A DNA stretch of 13,925 nt. It comes from Candidatus Eiseniibacteriota bacterium (GTDB taxonomy: Bacteria; Eisenbacteria; RBG-16-71-46). The position numbers and the translations under genes are program-made. Of the stretch, positions 6,848 to 13,925 are shown piece after piece. The first letter of the stretch is position 1; every line of letters starts with the position of its first letter. The notes under the pieces were generated by a model. The model was given only the letters and a program-made list of their open reading frames with translations, did no database searches and had not been told where the DNA came from. The stretch is from contig JAIOPA010000481.1 in assembly GCA_021414165.1 (NCBI GenBank), positions 1-13,925 on the forward strand, read 5' to 3'.

Positions 6848-9800
6848 TCAGTCCGCGCCGAACACCGACTCCGGCACGCGGATCCCCACAGAGACCACCT
6901 CGCCACGCCGCGCGAACCAGCGCGCCGTGGTGGCGGCATCGAGCTCCAACCCCGGCTGCTCGACCGTGGTGCCGTCGGCGAACCGCACCTGGATCGCGCT
7001 CGCCTGGCCCGCGCCACCCACGGTCACGACCACCGGCACCTGCGCCAGCGTGAAACCGTAGCCGCCCGCGGGTACCTCGACCGCGCGCCACGCGCCATCG
7101 TGCCCCAGCACGCGCAACGGCGCGGCCTCGGCGAGCCGCTCGCGCTCGTGCAGCAGCGCGGGCGACAACGTGAACCGGCCGCCCTTGAAGCGCACGCCCA
7201 GCTCACCCCAACGCGTGAGGATCTCCTCTTTCACCTGACCGGTCATGCCCGGCTGCTGGGCGCCGGCATGACGCGGCGTGTGCGAGTACGGATCGAACGG
7301 GAACGCACCGTACTCAGCCGCGGTCTTCTCGAAGCCGAGTCCCGCGCGCACACGGCGGTAGTGCTGCACCAGCGCCTGCACCACGGCATCTGGCGCTTCT
7401 TCGTCGACCGCGCGGAACAACAACTCCTGCACGGCCAGCAGCAGCTTGGCCACCATGTGCCAGTAGATGCTGCCCAGACCCTCGTAGCCGTACATGCGGC
7501 CCGAGCGGCCGGTGAACGAGTGGTGATGGAACACCTGCTCGAATACGTCGCACAGTGGCCGGCGATCGCGGGCCACGGCCGGCGCCCACGCGGGGTCACG
7601 CGCCAACGCATCGAGCGCGGCCTCGACATCGCGCACATTGCGGAACGTCTCGGCAAAACGGATCTGCCCCGCGGCATCGCGGACCACCACCGAACGGTCG
7701 CCGGTCGCGAGCAGCTCGGCGACGATCGGGGCTGCGGCCATGGCGCTCTCGGGGACACGGTTGCGATCGAGATAGGCCGGCAGCTTGCGCTCGGGATACA
7801 ACATGAAGCTGTGCTGATCGGCGCGATAGAGCGCGCTCGTGAACAACGAATCGAGCAGCACCACCGCCTCGGCCGGCGTGACGGCACCCGAACTGAGCAC
7901 CGCGACCTGGCCCTCGAGCATCTCGTCCAGATGCTGCAGGCCCATGGCGCGGCCGCTGCGGGCCGGCACGAGCAGGTTGTAGGAGTGCGCCAGACCGTCG
8001 GCGCGGCGGTTGCAGGCGATGGCGTGGTCCAGATGCGCCACGGCATCGCGGCACAACGCCCGCACCTCGTCGAAGCCGAGCAACGTGTGCTCGCCCGTGA
8101 ACCCACGGGCATGCACGCGATCGCGGTACGACTCGAACGCCTTGCCGAGCGCGTCCATGACCGCACGGCGCGGCTCATCGCCCGCGATCCCGGGCCCGAG
8201 CAGGTCGCGGCGGCCGCTCAGCACCAGGTGCACCGCACGCAGCCAGTCGCACACCTCGCGCGCCACCGGCAGACCGGCCCGGGCATGTCCGGCCGCGATC
8301 AGCTGACGGTCCAGGAACACCAGGTAACGCCGCAGGTACGACAGCGTGACCATGGACACGCCATAGCCCACGAGCGCGTTGTTCGCGTCGTTCCATTCCG
8401 GGCGCTGGGTGTTCATCCAGATCCCGCCATCGGGGACCAGGTTCGACAGCTTGGACAACGCGGGCACCAGCAACTTCTCGAACAGGTTGGCGTGCTGCAC
8501 GTCGCCACGCCGGTCGGGCACCAGACGGCCATCGGTGCCCAACGCGTCGACACGCGCCGCGATGCGCGCGGCATGCGGCTCGTCGTACACGATGGTGTCG
8601 TGCGGATCCGCCACGATGCGCGCGTACGGCTGCAGCCGGTACGGCACGTCGGCGTACGAGAACACGCTGCGGCCCAGCAGCTCATCGAGCGCGCCGGGCT
8701 CACGCTGGTCGAGCATCTCGAGCAGCTTGAGCAGGTAGATGATCTGGTGATCGCCCCAGTAGCCGATATGGCTCCACGGCTCCGCCGGATCGGGGACTTC
8801 CCAATCGAGTCCTTCGCGCGACAGGCGATACGGATTGAAGCCGTCGGCGGTGGAAGCACCCACGAAGCGCGCGATCATGCCGGGCAGGAACGCGGGGTAA
8901 CTCGCGGCGAGCGCTTCCCAGTTCTGGAAGATGTCGCGCCAGTTGCCCTCGTAGCGCAGCGCGCGCCGGCCCTCGGCATCGCGCACACGGATCGTGAAGC
9001 GATTCCACGGCCGGCTCGGGTCGCCGTGACGGCGGCCGAAGTACAACGGCAGGTACTCGAGCGTGAGCCGTTCGAGTGCCGGATCCCCCGTGGCGCGCGC
9101 GGACTCGAGCAACGTGGCGACGGGCAACGTCTCGGGCAGCGCCGTGAGCCACGCCGCATGCCGCTCGGCGACACCGGCGTGCCGCAGCCGGACCACCGCG
9201 GCGTAGTCGCGCGTCGGCACGTCGTGCTGCTCGGCGAACACGCCGCCACGCATGGCGTTGTAGAGCACGTTGGCGGCATGGTGCACGCTGGCGGCGGTAT
9301 CGCCCGTGACCTGACGGCCATCGGCGGCGGCCACGATACGCGCGAGCGCATCATGCGCCCGCTCGAGGCCTTCTTCGACGGCCGCGCGCATGGTGTCGGG
9401 CGCGGCGAGCCGCGCCCGGATGCCCTCGATCGCGGCATGACCGCGCGCGGCATCCATGACGACATGCCAGGTGCGCGACTCGCCGGGAGCCAACTCGAGA
9501 TCGGCGCGCACCAGATAATGCCCGCGCCGGCCGGTGAGCACGTTCGAGAAGCCCGGCTCGCCGCCCGCGCGGAACGCCGCCAGATCGTCGGCCGACAGCG
9601 CCACACGCGCGCCCGGCAGCCCGACGTGCCACGCGATGTTCGCGCGCAGTTCCTCGGCGGCCTCGGGCCGGTCGAGGATGCGAGACGTGAGCGAGTACAT
9701 GGCCAGCCCGCTCGCTTCATCGAGATCGGTGTGGCGATAGGCATCGACCAACGAGCTGGAATGCTGGTAGAGCGAGAGCGGCACGCCGAACGGCTGCAGG

Positions 9801-10402
9801 TTGCGCACGCCATCCAGGAGCGCCAACCGCACGGGCGACTTGCCGCGGTTCTCGAGCGTCACCGTGCGCACCCAACCGCACGTCTCACTGGCGGCCCAGC
9901 GCGCGCGCAGGGCAAGCCCGAGCCCGTGATGCACTTCTTCAAACGCCAGCCGGTCACCCGCGCAGCACTTGTCGAGGTGACGCTCGATCACGCCGTCATG
10001 GGCGCGCTCGGCCAGGAACGGCTCCCAGCGCACGCTCGTGCCGTCGGCGCGCTCGACCCGCAGCACGCTCACCGGTCCGGTGTGCGAGTGCGCCTCGTGC
10101 AGGCGATCGACGGTCTCGTACGGGAACAGCGCGCCATCGGCGTCGACACGGCCGCACGTGAGCCCGGTCGCGGAACTCACGAACATCCATAGGTCGCTCG
10201 CGCTCGGCAGGCTGATCAGGAACGGCGGCTGCCGGTCGAAGTCATGGATGCGATGCCACGCCTCGCCCTCGACGAGCACGCCATGGTCACGCGGCGTGCG
10301 CGCCTCGGCACGCGCGCCACGAGCGGCGTCAGCGCGTGTGGGCGACGGCAGGCTTCGCGGTGCGGTCGGCACGATAGAGGCCCCAGTGCTTCTCGACTTC
10401 AT
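6848..10402 (-). CDS. Large GH94-clan glycoside phosphorylase, probably beta-1,3-glucan phosphorylase (GH149/GH161 type)
   Basis: 1184 residues from the ATG at 10402. No signal peptide, so cytoplasmic. The N-terminal third is beta-rich, followed by a helical (alpha/alpha)-barrel region and a beta C-terminus, as in GH94-clan phosphorylases. Key motifs are YEGNWRDIFQNWEAL (about 484-498), IGYWGDHQIIYLLKLLE (about 546-562) and PEWNDANNALVGYG (668-681), where Asp672 corresponds to the catalytic Asp of the GH94 'WND' motif. Classic cellobiose phosphorylases are near 800 residues; the much longer chain and the GH16/GH17 neighbours point to beta-1,3-oligoglucan phosphorylases, which yield glucose 1-phosphate. 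I cannot separate GH149 from GH161 by eye. The start has GGGAGGAG 10 nt upstream but lies 74 nt inside the GH17 gene; the first 40 residues look like low-complexity linker, so a later start (GTG at 10372 or near 10279) is possible. Third gene of the operon. Confidence 0.82.
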   Translation of the reverse strand: MKSRSTGASIVPTAPRSLPSPTRADAARGARAEARTPRDHGVLVEGEAWHRIHDFDRQPPFLISLPSASDLWMFVSSATGLTCGRVDADGALFPYETVDRLHEAHSHTGPVSVLRVERADGTSVRWEPFLAERAHDGVIERHLDKCCAGDRLAFEEVHHGLGLALRARWAASETCGWVRTVTLENRGKSPVRLALLDGVRNLQPFGVPLSLYQHSSSLVDAYRHTDLDEASGLAMYSLTSRILDRPEAAEELRANIAWHVGLPGARVALSADDLAAFRAGGEPGFSNVLTGRRGHYLVRADLELAPGESRTWHVVMDAARGHAAIEGIRARLAAPDTMRAAVEEGLERAHDALARIVAAADGRQVTGDTAASVHHAANVLYNAMRGGVFAEQHDVPTRDYAAVVRLRHAGVAERHAAWLTALPETLPVATLLESARATGDPALERLTLEYLPLYFGRRHGDPSRPWNRFTIRVRDAEGRRALRYEGNWRDIFQNWEALAASYPAFLPGMIARFVGASTADGFNPYRLSREGLDWEVPDPAEPWSHIGYWGDHQIIYLLKLLEMLDQREPGALDELLGRSVFSYADVPYRLQPYARIVADPHDTIVYDEPHAARIAARVDALGTDGRLVPDRRGDVQHANLFEKLLVPALSKLSNLVPDGGIWMNTQRPEWNDANNALVGYGVSMVTLSYLRRYLVFLDRQLIAAGHARAGLPVAREVCDWLRAVHLVLSGRRDLLGPGIAGDEPRRAVMDALGKAFESYRDRVHARGFTGEHTLLGFDEVRALCRDAVAHLDHAIACNRRADGLAHSYNLLVPARSGRAMGLQHLDEMLEGQVAVLSSGAVTPAEAVVLLDSLFTSALYRADQHSFMLYPERKLPAYLDRNRVPESAMAAAPIVAELLATGDRSVVVRDAAGQIRFAETFRNVRDVEAALDALARDPAWAPAVARDRRPLCDVFEQVFHHHSFTGRSGRMYGYEGLGSIYWHMVAKLLLAVQELLFRAVDEEAPDAVVQALVQHYRRVRAGLGFEKTAAEYGAFPFDPYSHTPRHAGAQQPGMTGQVKEEILTRWGELGVRFKGGRFTLSPALLHERERLAEAAPLRVLGHDGAWRAVEVPAGGYGFTLAQVPVVVTVGGAGQASAIQVRFADGTTVEQPGLELDAATTARWFARRGEVVSVGIRVPESVFGAD

Positions 10403-11357
10403 CCGGCTTGTCTCCTCCCTTCCAATTCTCATCGAACGCCTCGAACACGAACACCGGCAACGGCCTTGTCACGAGCCACGCCTCGAGCACGGCCATGAAC
10501 GCGGCCTGCGTGGCCTCGTCGGACGGCGCCTTCATGTACTTGGCCTCGTCGCCCGTATCGGTGCGCTGCGTGGCCCAGCCCGTCTCGCCCAGGACGAGCG
10601 GCGCGTCCGGGTGGAGCGCGCGGATCTCGGCGAGCCGCGCCTCGGTCCACGGGATCGCGGTCTCGACCGACTGGCCGTTCCAGAGCGGGTGCGCGTGCAC
10701 CATGAGGAAGTCACACTCGCGCGCGATGATCTGGCTCTCGGGCTTGTTCCAGAAGTTGTAGTCGTGGGCCGTGGTGAGAGGCTCGCGCGTGCGCACGCGC
10801 AACTCCCGGATCGCCTCGATGAGCCGCGAGGGCGCGACCCGGTGATTCGACCACGCCACCTGCGTCTCGTTGCCTACCGCGATGGCGCGCACGATGGCCG
10901 GGTAACGCGCCGCCAGCTTCACGGCCGCGTCGATCTGCGCACGATTGGCCTTCACGGCCTCGGGCCGCTCGCGCACCACGCCGCCCGTGGAGTCGACCTC
11001 GGGATCGATCCACACCCCGAGCACCACGCCCATGGCGGGATGCTGCTTGGCGATCACGTCGAGCACCGTGCCCGCGGGTTCCAGCGTGCCGTAGATGCGC
11101 AGCGTGGACCAGTGCTGCGCGATCAGGTCCAGGTCCTCGGCGATCTGCGCGCGGCTCGGCGACTTGCCGCCGGGACGCTGGCCATCGCGATGCATGCCGT
11201 ACGCCACACCGCGCCCGGTCCACGCACCGCCCATGGTATCGGGGTACGGCCGCCGGATGAACGGCTCGTCGCGGCCGAGCGACCGCGCCGGCTGCGGCAC
11301 GAGCGCGCACAGGAGCGCGATCACGAACCCAAAGGACTGCAGGCGGCGCGCGCTCAT
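10329..11357 (-). CDS. Exported GH17 beta-1,3-glucanase
   Basis: 342 residues. The N-terminus MSARRLQSFGFVIALLCALVPQPARS looks like a signal peptide. The rest is a single GH17 TIM barrel: GVAYGMHRDGQRPGG, HWSTLRIYG (82-90), the acid/base AIAVGNETQVAWS (Glu164), the nucleophile PLVLGETGWATQ (Glu258), then FVFEAFDENWKGG and EKHWGLY near the end. GH17 enzymes hydrolyse beta-1,3-glucans (some beta-1,3-1,4). With no anchoring domain it is probably periplasmic or released. Its ATG overlaps the TGA of the GH16 gene (ATGA at 11357-11354) and no good Shine-Dalgarno site precedes it, so translation is probably coupled. Its 3' end overlaps the predicted phosphorylase start. The conserved EKHWGLY end shows that this frame is truly coding through the overlap. 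Confidence 0.9.
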   Translation of the reverse strand: MSARRLQSFGFVIALLCALVPQPARSLGRDEPFIRRPYPDTMGGAWTGRGVAYGMHRDGQRPGGKSPSRAQIAEDLDLIAQHWSTLRIYGTLEPAGTVLDVIAKQHPAMGVVLGVWIDPEVDSTGGVVRERPEAVKANRAQIDAAVKLAARYPAIVRAIAVGNETQVAWSNHRVAPSRLIEAIRELRVRTREPLTTAHDYNFWNKPESQIIARECDFLMVHAHPLWNGQSVETAIPWTEARLAEIRALHPDAPLVLGETGWATQRTDTGDEAKYMKAPSDEATQAAFMAVLEAWLVTRPLPVFVFEAFDENWKGGDKPDEVEKHWGLYRADRTAKPAVAHTR

Positions 11358-13393
11358 CGCAGCAACGTCATGCGCTTCATCCAGCGGCCATCGGCCGTGG
11401 CGAGCGTGTAGAAGTAGATGCCCTCGGCGAGCGAGCGGCCCTGCTCATCGCGCCCATCCCATTCCACGCGATGCGTGCCCGCGGCCGCTTCGCCCTGCAA
11501 CAGCGTGCGCACCGGGCGGCCGGCCACATCGAGCACCGTGAGCGTGGCCGCACCCGCGCGCGCCAGCTCGAACGCGATCACCGTGCGCGGGCGGAACGGA
11601 TTCGGCGAGTTCTGCAGCAGCGCAGCACGCGGCCGCCCGGCGCCGGCATCGAGTGCCGCCACCGCATAACCGAAGTCGCGCGCCGTCCCCACCAGATCGC
11701 AGGCCAGATCCTCGGTGAACCGCGCCGCACTCGTGAGCCCGTCGGGATCGATCGTGGCGACACTGCCCCCTGGCAACGTGGCAGGCACCACGCGCACCTC
11801 GAACGTGCTGGCCAGCAGCGAGGCGAATGCGTAGGCGCCGCTCGCGGGCGTGACCTGCGAGGCCACGACCTGCGCGATGAGCGGATCGTAGAGCTGTACC
11901 GTGACGCCGCCGATGCCGGCCTCGCCCACATCGCGCACGCCATCGGCGTTGGCATCGTTCCACACGGTGCCCGCGAGCGAGGAAGCCTGGCGCGTGAACG
12001 CCCAGCGATCGGTGCGGAACGTGGCGTCGGAACCGTTCGTGCTGACGACCGCGATGACCACGTTGACCAGCTGGCCATTGCCGCCCGCGCTGGTGGGCTT
12101 GGGATCGAACACGCCGTTACCGCCGGTGTGGAACGAGTTGTCGTCGGTGAACGCCGAGAGCGGGATCGAGATGCGCTGCCAGCCGCCACCCGCAATGGCA
12201 CCCGGACCGGCCGGGCTCACGATGAGGTTGTACTGGAACTCGTCGTCCTGCCCATTGGGCGTGCCGGGGATGCTGTTGTCGCCGTTGTCATCGTCCTGCA
12301 GGTTGATCTCGAGCCGGTAGCTCTGCGAGGCATCGGGCCGCACCCAGCACGTGAAGTGCGTCATGCCCGTGAGGTCCATGGGCTTCGTGCGGCCGAAGCC
12401 ACCCTGGAAGCCGGGATTGCCGCCCGAGCCATAGCCGGCCGCGAGCGCGGCCTTGCAGCCCTGCTGCCCCGGCGGCAGGTCGGTGGTGGTGCCGTTGATG
12501 CCACCGCCGCCCACGCTGCCGTTGAACACGAACCAGCCGTTCGAGAACGGCGCATTGTGATCCATACCGTCGAACAGCTTCGTGCACGCGGTCACATCCT
12601 GATACTGGTACACGCGCACATAGTCGACCGTGAACTGCTGCGGGAACACCGTCGTGCCGTTGGGGTTGCCACCGAAGTTGCCGCCCACGGCGAGATTCAA
12701 GAGCAGGTGGAAGCGCTGATCGAACGGTGCCGGGTAGGCCACACTCGACGTGCTCCAGTCGCGCTTGGTGGCGTACAGCACGCCATCGACGTACCAGCGC
12801 ATCTCACACGGCTCCCACTCGAACGCGAAGTCATGGAAGCTCGTGGTGAACGAACCGCTTGGCAGCGTGTAGGTGCTGGTCGAGAACTGGTTGCCGGGGA
12901 ACGTGGCCCCATAGTGGATCGTGCCCACGACCTGCGTGGGCAGCGCGCCGCGCGCCTCCATGAGATCGATCTCGCCACTGGCCGCCCAGCCGCCGTAGAC
13001 CTCGTCCGTCGGCAGCATCCAGAACGCGGGCCACAGCCCCTGGCCGGCCGGCAGCTTGGCGCGCATCTCGATGCGGCCGTACGTCCAGTCGCCCCGGAAG
13101 CGCGTGCGCAGGCGCGACGACGTGTAGCTCTGGCCACCGAAGTTCTCGGCCTTCGCGGTGATCGTGAGCAAGCCGCCCGCGACCGTGGTGTTCTGGCTGC
13201 GGTAGTACTGCAACTCGCTGTTGCCCCAACCGCAGAGCGACGGGCAGCCGGTGCCGGTCTGGTGCTCCCATTTGGTGAGGTCGAGTGACGTGCCGTTGAA
13301 CTCGTCGGACCACACCAGACGATAGCTCTGCGCTCGCGCCATGGGCGCGGCGAGCACGAGGAACAGGAGACCGATCGGGAGCGCGCGTCGCAT
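11354..13393 (-). CDS. Secreted multidomain GH16 laminarinase-type endo-beta-glucanase
   Basis: 679 residues. Signal peptide 1-22 (ends MARAQ). GH16 domain about 24-265: LVWSDEFNG, GNSELQYY, WPAFWMLP and the catalytic GEIDLMEARG (Glu141 nucleophile, Asp143, Glu146 acid/base), the ExDxxE form common in beta-1,3-glucanases. Then a CBM11-like sandwich about 270-468 (DLTGMTHFTCWVRPD, GGGWQRISIPLSAF). Then an SdrD B-like domain about 472-577 (GTVWNDANADGVRDVGEAGI, with calcium-binding-type Asp/Asn residues). Last, a FlgD-like Ig tag 588-679 (LLQNSPNPFRPRTVIAFEL to MKRMTLLR). It is therefore probably exported and surface-bound or released. The ATG at 13393 has a GGAGA ribosome site; the frame upstream to 13642 runs through the regulatory region and is not used. 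First gene of a three-gene operon. Confidence 0.92.
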   Translation of the reverse strand: MRRALPIGLLFLVLAAPMARAQSYRLVWSDEFNGTSLDLTKWEHQTGTGCPSLCGWGNSELQYYRSQNTTVAGGLLTITAKAENFGGQSYTSSRLRTRFRGDWTYGRIEMRAKLPAGQGLWPAFWMLPTDEVYGGWAASGEIDLMEARGALPTQVVGTIHYGATFPGNQFSTSTYTLPSGSFTTSFHDFAFEWEPCEMRWYVDGVLYATKRDWSTSSVAYPAPFDQRFHLLLNLAVGGNFGGNPNGTTVFPQQFTVDYVRVYQYQDVTACTKLFDGMDHNAPFSNGWFVFNGSVGGGGINGTTTDLPPGQQGCKAALAAGYGSGGNPGFQGGFGRTKPMDLTGMTHFTCWVRPDASQSYRLEINLQDDDNGDNSIPGTPNGQDDEFQYNLIVSPAGPGAIAGGGWQRISIPLSAFTDDNSFHTGGNGVFDPKPTSAGGNGQLVNVVIAVVSTNGSDATFRTDRWAFTRQASSLAGTVWNDANADGVRDVGEAGIGGVTVQLYDPLIAQVVASQVTPASGAYAFASLLASTFEVRVVPATLPGGSVATIDPDGLTSAARFTEDLACDLVGTARDFGYAVAALDAGAGRPRAALLQNSPNPFRPRTVIAFELARAGAATLTVLDVAGRPVRTLLQGEAAAGTHRVEWDGRDEQGRSLAEGIYFYTLATADGRWMKRMTLLR

Positions 13394-13419
13394 GGGTTCT
13401 CCGGGGGAACAGGGGGCCC

Positions 13420-13437
13420 GCCCGGATCGCTCCGGGC
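13420..13437 (-). other. GNRA-type hairpin in the GH16 leader
   Basis: On the minus strand GCCCGGA (13437-13431), loop GCGA, TCCGGGC (13426-13420): a perfect 7-bp stem capped by a GNRA-class tetraloop, 26 nt before the GH16 start codon. It may protect or tune the mRNA 5' region. Confidence 0.4.
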
Positions 13438-13482
13438 ACGCGGCCAGCCCGCTGATTGTCCCCCACCGGAGGGGTCGGAGTC

Positions 13483-13499
13483 TATTCGGTAACCGAACA
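13483..13499. promoter_or_regulatory. Second copy of the operator-like inverted repeat
   Basis: TATTCG-GTAAC-CGAACA. The core TTCGGT-A-ACCGAA (13485-13497) is palindromic. It has the same half-sites and 5-nt spacing as the site at 4393-4409, and both carry CGAACAAAGT (here 13494-13503). It lies 90 nt upstream of the GH16 start, so the same regulator probably controls both operons. Confidence 0.55.
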
Positions 13500-13564
13500 A
13501 AGTCGGGGTGCTGCGATGATTCCGTCCGGCCGGGGAATCCCGTGTAACTCGTTGTGAAACATGG

Positions 13565-13579
13565 CCAAAAGCGCTTTGG
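13565..13579. promoter_or_regulatory. LacI-family-style palindrome upstream of the GH16 operon
   Basis: CCAAA-AGCGC-TTTGG contains the perfect palindrome AAAGCGCTTT (13568-13577). LacI-family sugar regulators bind palindromes with a central CG flanked by A/T tracts like this. It is about 170 nt upstream of the GH16 start. The rest of 13394-13702 also holds an inverted repeat GATTCC/GGAATC (13518-13523, 13534-13539) but no clear consensus promoter. Confidence 0.35.
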
Positions 13580-13652
13580 TCCGGCCAGACACGGCCCATG
13601 GCGACCGCAGCCGCCTGTGGGGTCACGAGTTGCCGGAAACACTGCCGAGGCG

Positions 13653-13672
13653 ACCGCACAACACGTTGCGGT
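13653..13672 (-). terminator. Weak hairpin after the receiver-domain gene
   Basis: ACCGCA (13653-13658) and TGCGGT (13667-13672) form a 6-bp stem with an 8-nt loop, about 30 nt beyond the stop codon at 13703. There is no U tract. It is the only terminator candidate found between this gene and GH16. Confidence 0.25.
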
Positions 13673-13702
13673 ACAGCGCCTTGCAGGCTAACGAGCAGCC
13701 GC

Positions 13703-13925
13703 TCAGGCCCGCGGGGCTGGGGGTGCGGAGGCCGGCACGGTCCCGGCCGGAGTGGCCGCGAGGATCACCCGCACCCGGTCGCTCAGCTGCGAGATCGTGA
13801 ACGGCTTGCCCAGGAAGTCCCCGAGCGGGCCCACGAACTCCGCCAACTCCCCCGAGTGCTCCGCGTATCCCGAGATGAACAGGAAGCGCACACCGGGGTG
13901 CAACTCGCGCAGGCGGCGCGCGAGT
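13703..13925 (-). CDS. C-terminal part of a receiver-domain protein (hybrid sensor kinase or response regulator)
   Basis: The gene enters from the right edge; 73 residues are visible. The frame begins LARRLRELHPGVRFLFISGYAE and continues to GDFLGKPFTISQLSDRVRVIL, then an Ala/Pro tail. This is the second half of a CheY-like receiver domain: beta-4 with the Ser switch residue in FISGY, and beta-5 with the conserved Lys in GKPF. The phosphoacceptor Asp is outside the window. The SGYAE...FLGKPF style is most common in receiver domains at the C-terminus of hybrid histidine kinases. It is on the same strand as the GH16 operon but 309 nt away, so a role in controlling it is possible but unproven. 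Confidence 0.75.
   Translation of the reverse strand, partial: LARRLRELHPGVRFLFISGYAEHSGELAEFVGPLGDFLGKPFTISQLSDRVRVILAATPAGTVPASAPPAPRA

Noticed and set aside
6833..10192. Long plus-strand open frame opposite the phosphorylase
   Set aside because: Antisense mirror of a GC-rich gene with conserved catalytic motifs on the other strand. It begins inside the terminator flank and has no ribosome site.
11471..13288. Long plus-strand open frame opposite GH16
   Set aside because: Arg/Ala-rich shadow; the minus strand carries the ExDxxE catalytic motif and the ordered domains.
13394..13642. N-terminal extension of GH16 to an earlier start
   Set aside because: The signal peptide starts at the ATG at 13393, which has its own ribosome site. 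The extension would translate through palindromes and a leader hairpin.
1..13925. tRNA, rRNA, CRISPR array, insertion sequence or SusC/SusD pair
   Set aside because: None seen on either strand: no regularly spaced repeats, no transposase motifs, no TonB-dependent receptor motifs.

Overview
The window is GC-rich (roughly two thirds G+C) and dense with bacterial genes that have Shine-Dalgarno starts. Two proteins end in a FlgD-like Ig module of the kind used as a C-terminal secretion or anchoring tag. One protein ends in a long beta-rich region that looks like an outer-membrane barrel. Together these suggest a high-GC didermal bacterium of the FCB type; Candidatus Eisenbacteria or a Gemmatimonadota-like lineage would fit. 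This placement rests on protein style and is not proven.

Layout. At the left edge (1-160) is a lower-GC stretch with no confident gene, then a strong hairpin terminator (161-201). On the minus strand, 4363 to 218 is a two-gene operon: an orphan OppF/DppF-type ABC ATPase, then, 18 nt later, a 1036-residue protein with a secreted TIM-barrel glycosidase domain fused to a predicted outer-membrane beta-barrel. On the plus strand, 4560-5204 and 5332-6741 encode two secreted proteins built from the same carbohydrate-binding-like sandwich module, three copies in all. Two tandem hairpins separate them from a convergent minus-strand operon (13393 to 6848): a GH16 laminarinase-type endoglucanase with accessory domains, a GH17 beta-1,3-glucanase, and a large GH94-clan phosphorylase of GH149/GH161 size. 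At the right edge is the C-terminal piece of a receiver-domain protein.

How they fit. The simplest reading is a beta-1,3-glucan (laminarin-like) utilisation locus. Secreted GH16 and the binding modules would attack the polymer outside. GH17 and the glycosidase-barrel protein would trim and perhaps admit oligosaccharides. An ABC system of the Opp/Dpp type, of which only one ATPase is present here, would import them. The cytoplasmic phosphorylase would release glucose 1-phosphate. The two operons are linked by a shared operator-like site, T(G/A)TTCG-N5-CGAACA, with an identical CGAACAAAGT flank, found upstream of both. At the ABC/glycosidase operon it sits directly downstream of a TTGACA-17-CAGAAT promoter, where a repressor would block transcription.

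The most novel items are the glycosidase-barrel fusion, the shared operator, the orphan ATPase in the same operon, and the structured leader in front of the first binding-module gene. No tRNA, rRNA, CRISPR array or insertion sequence was seen.
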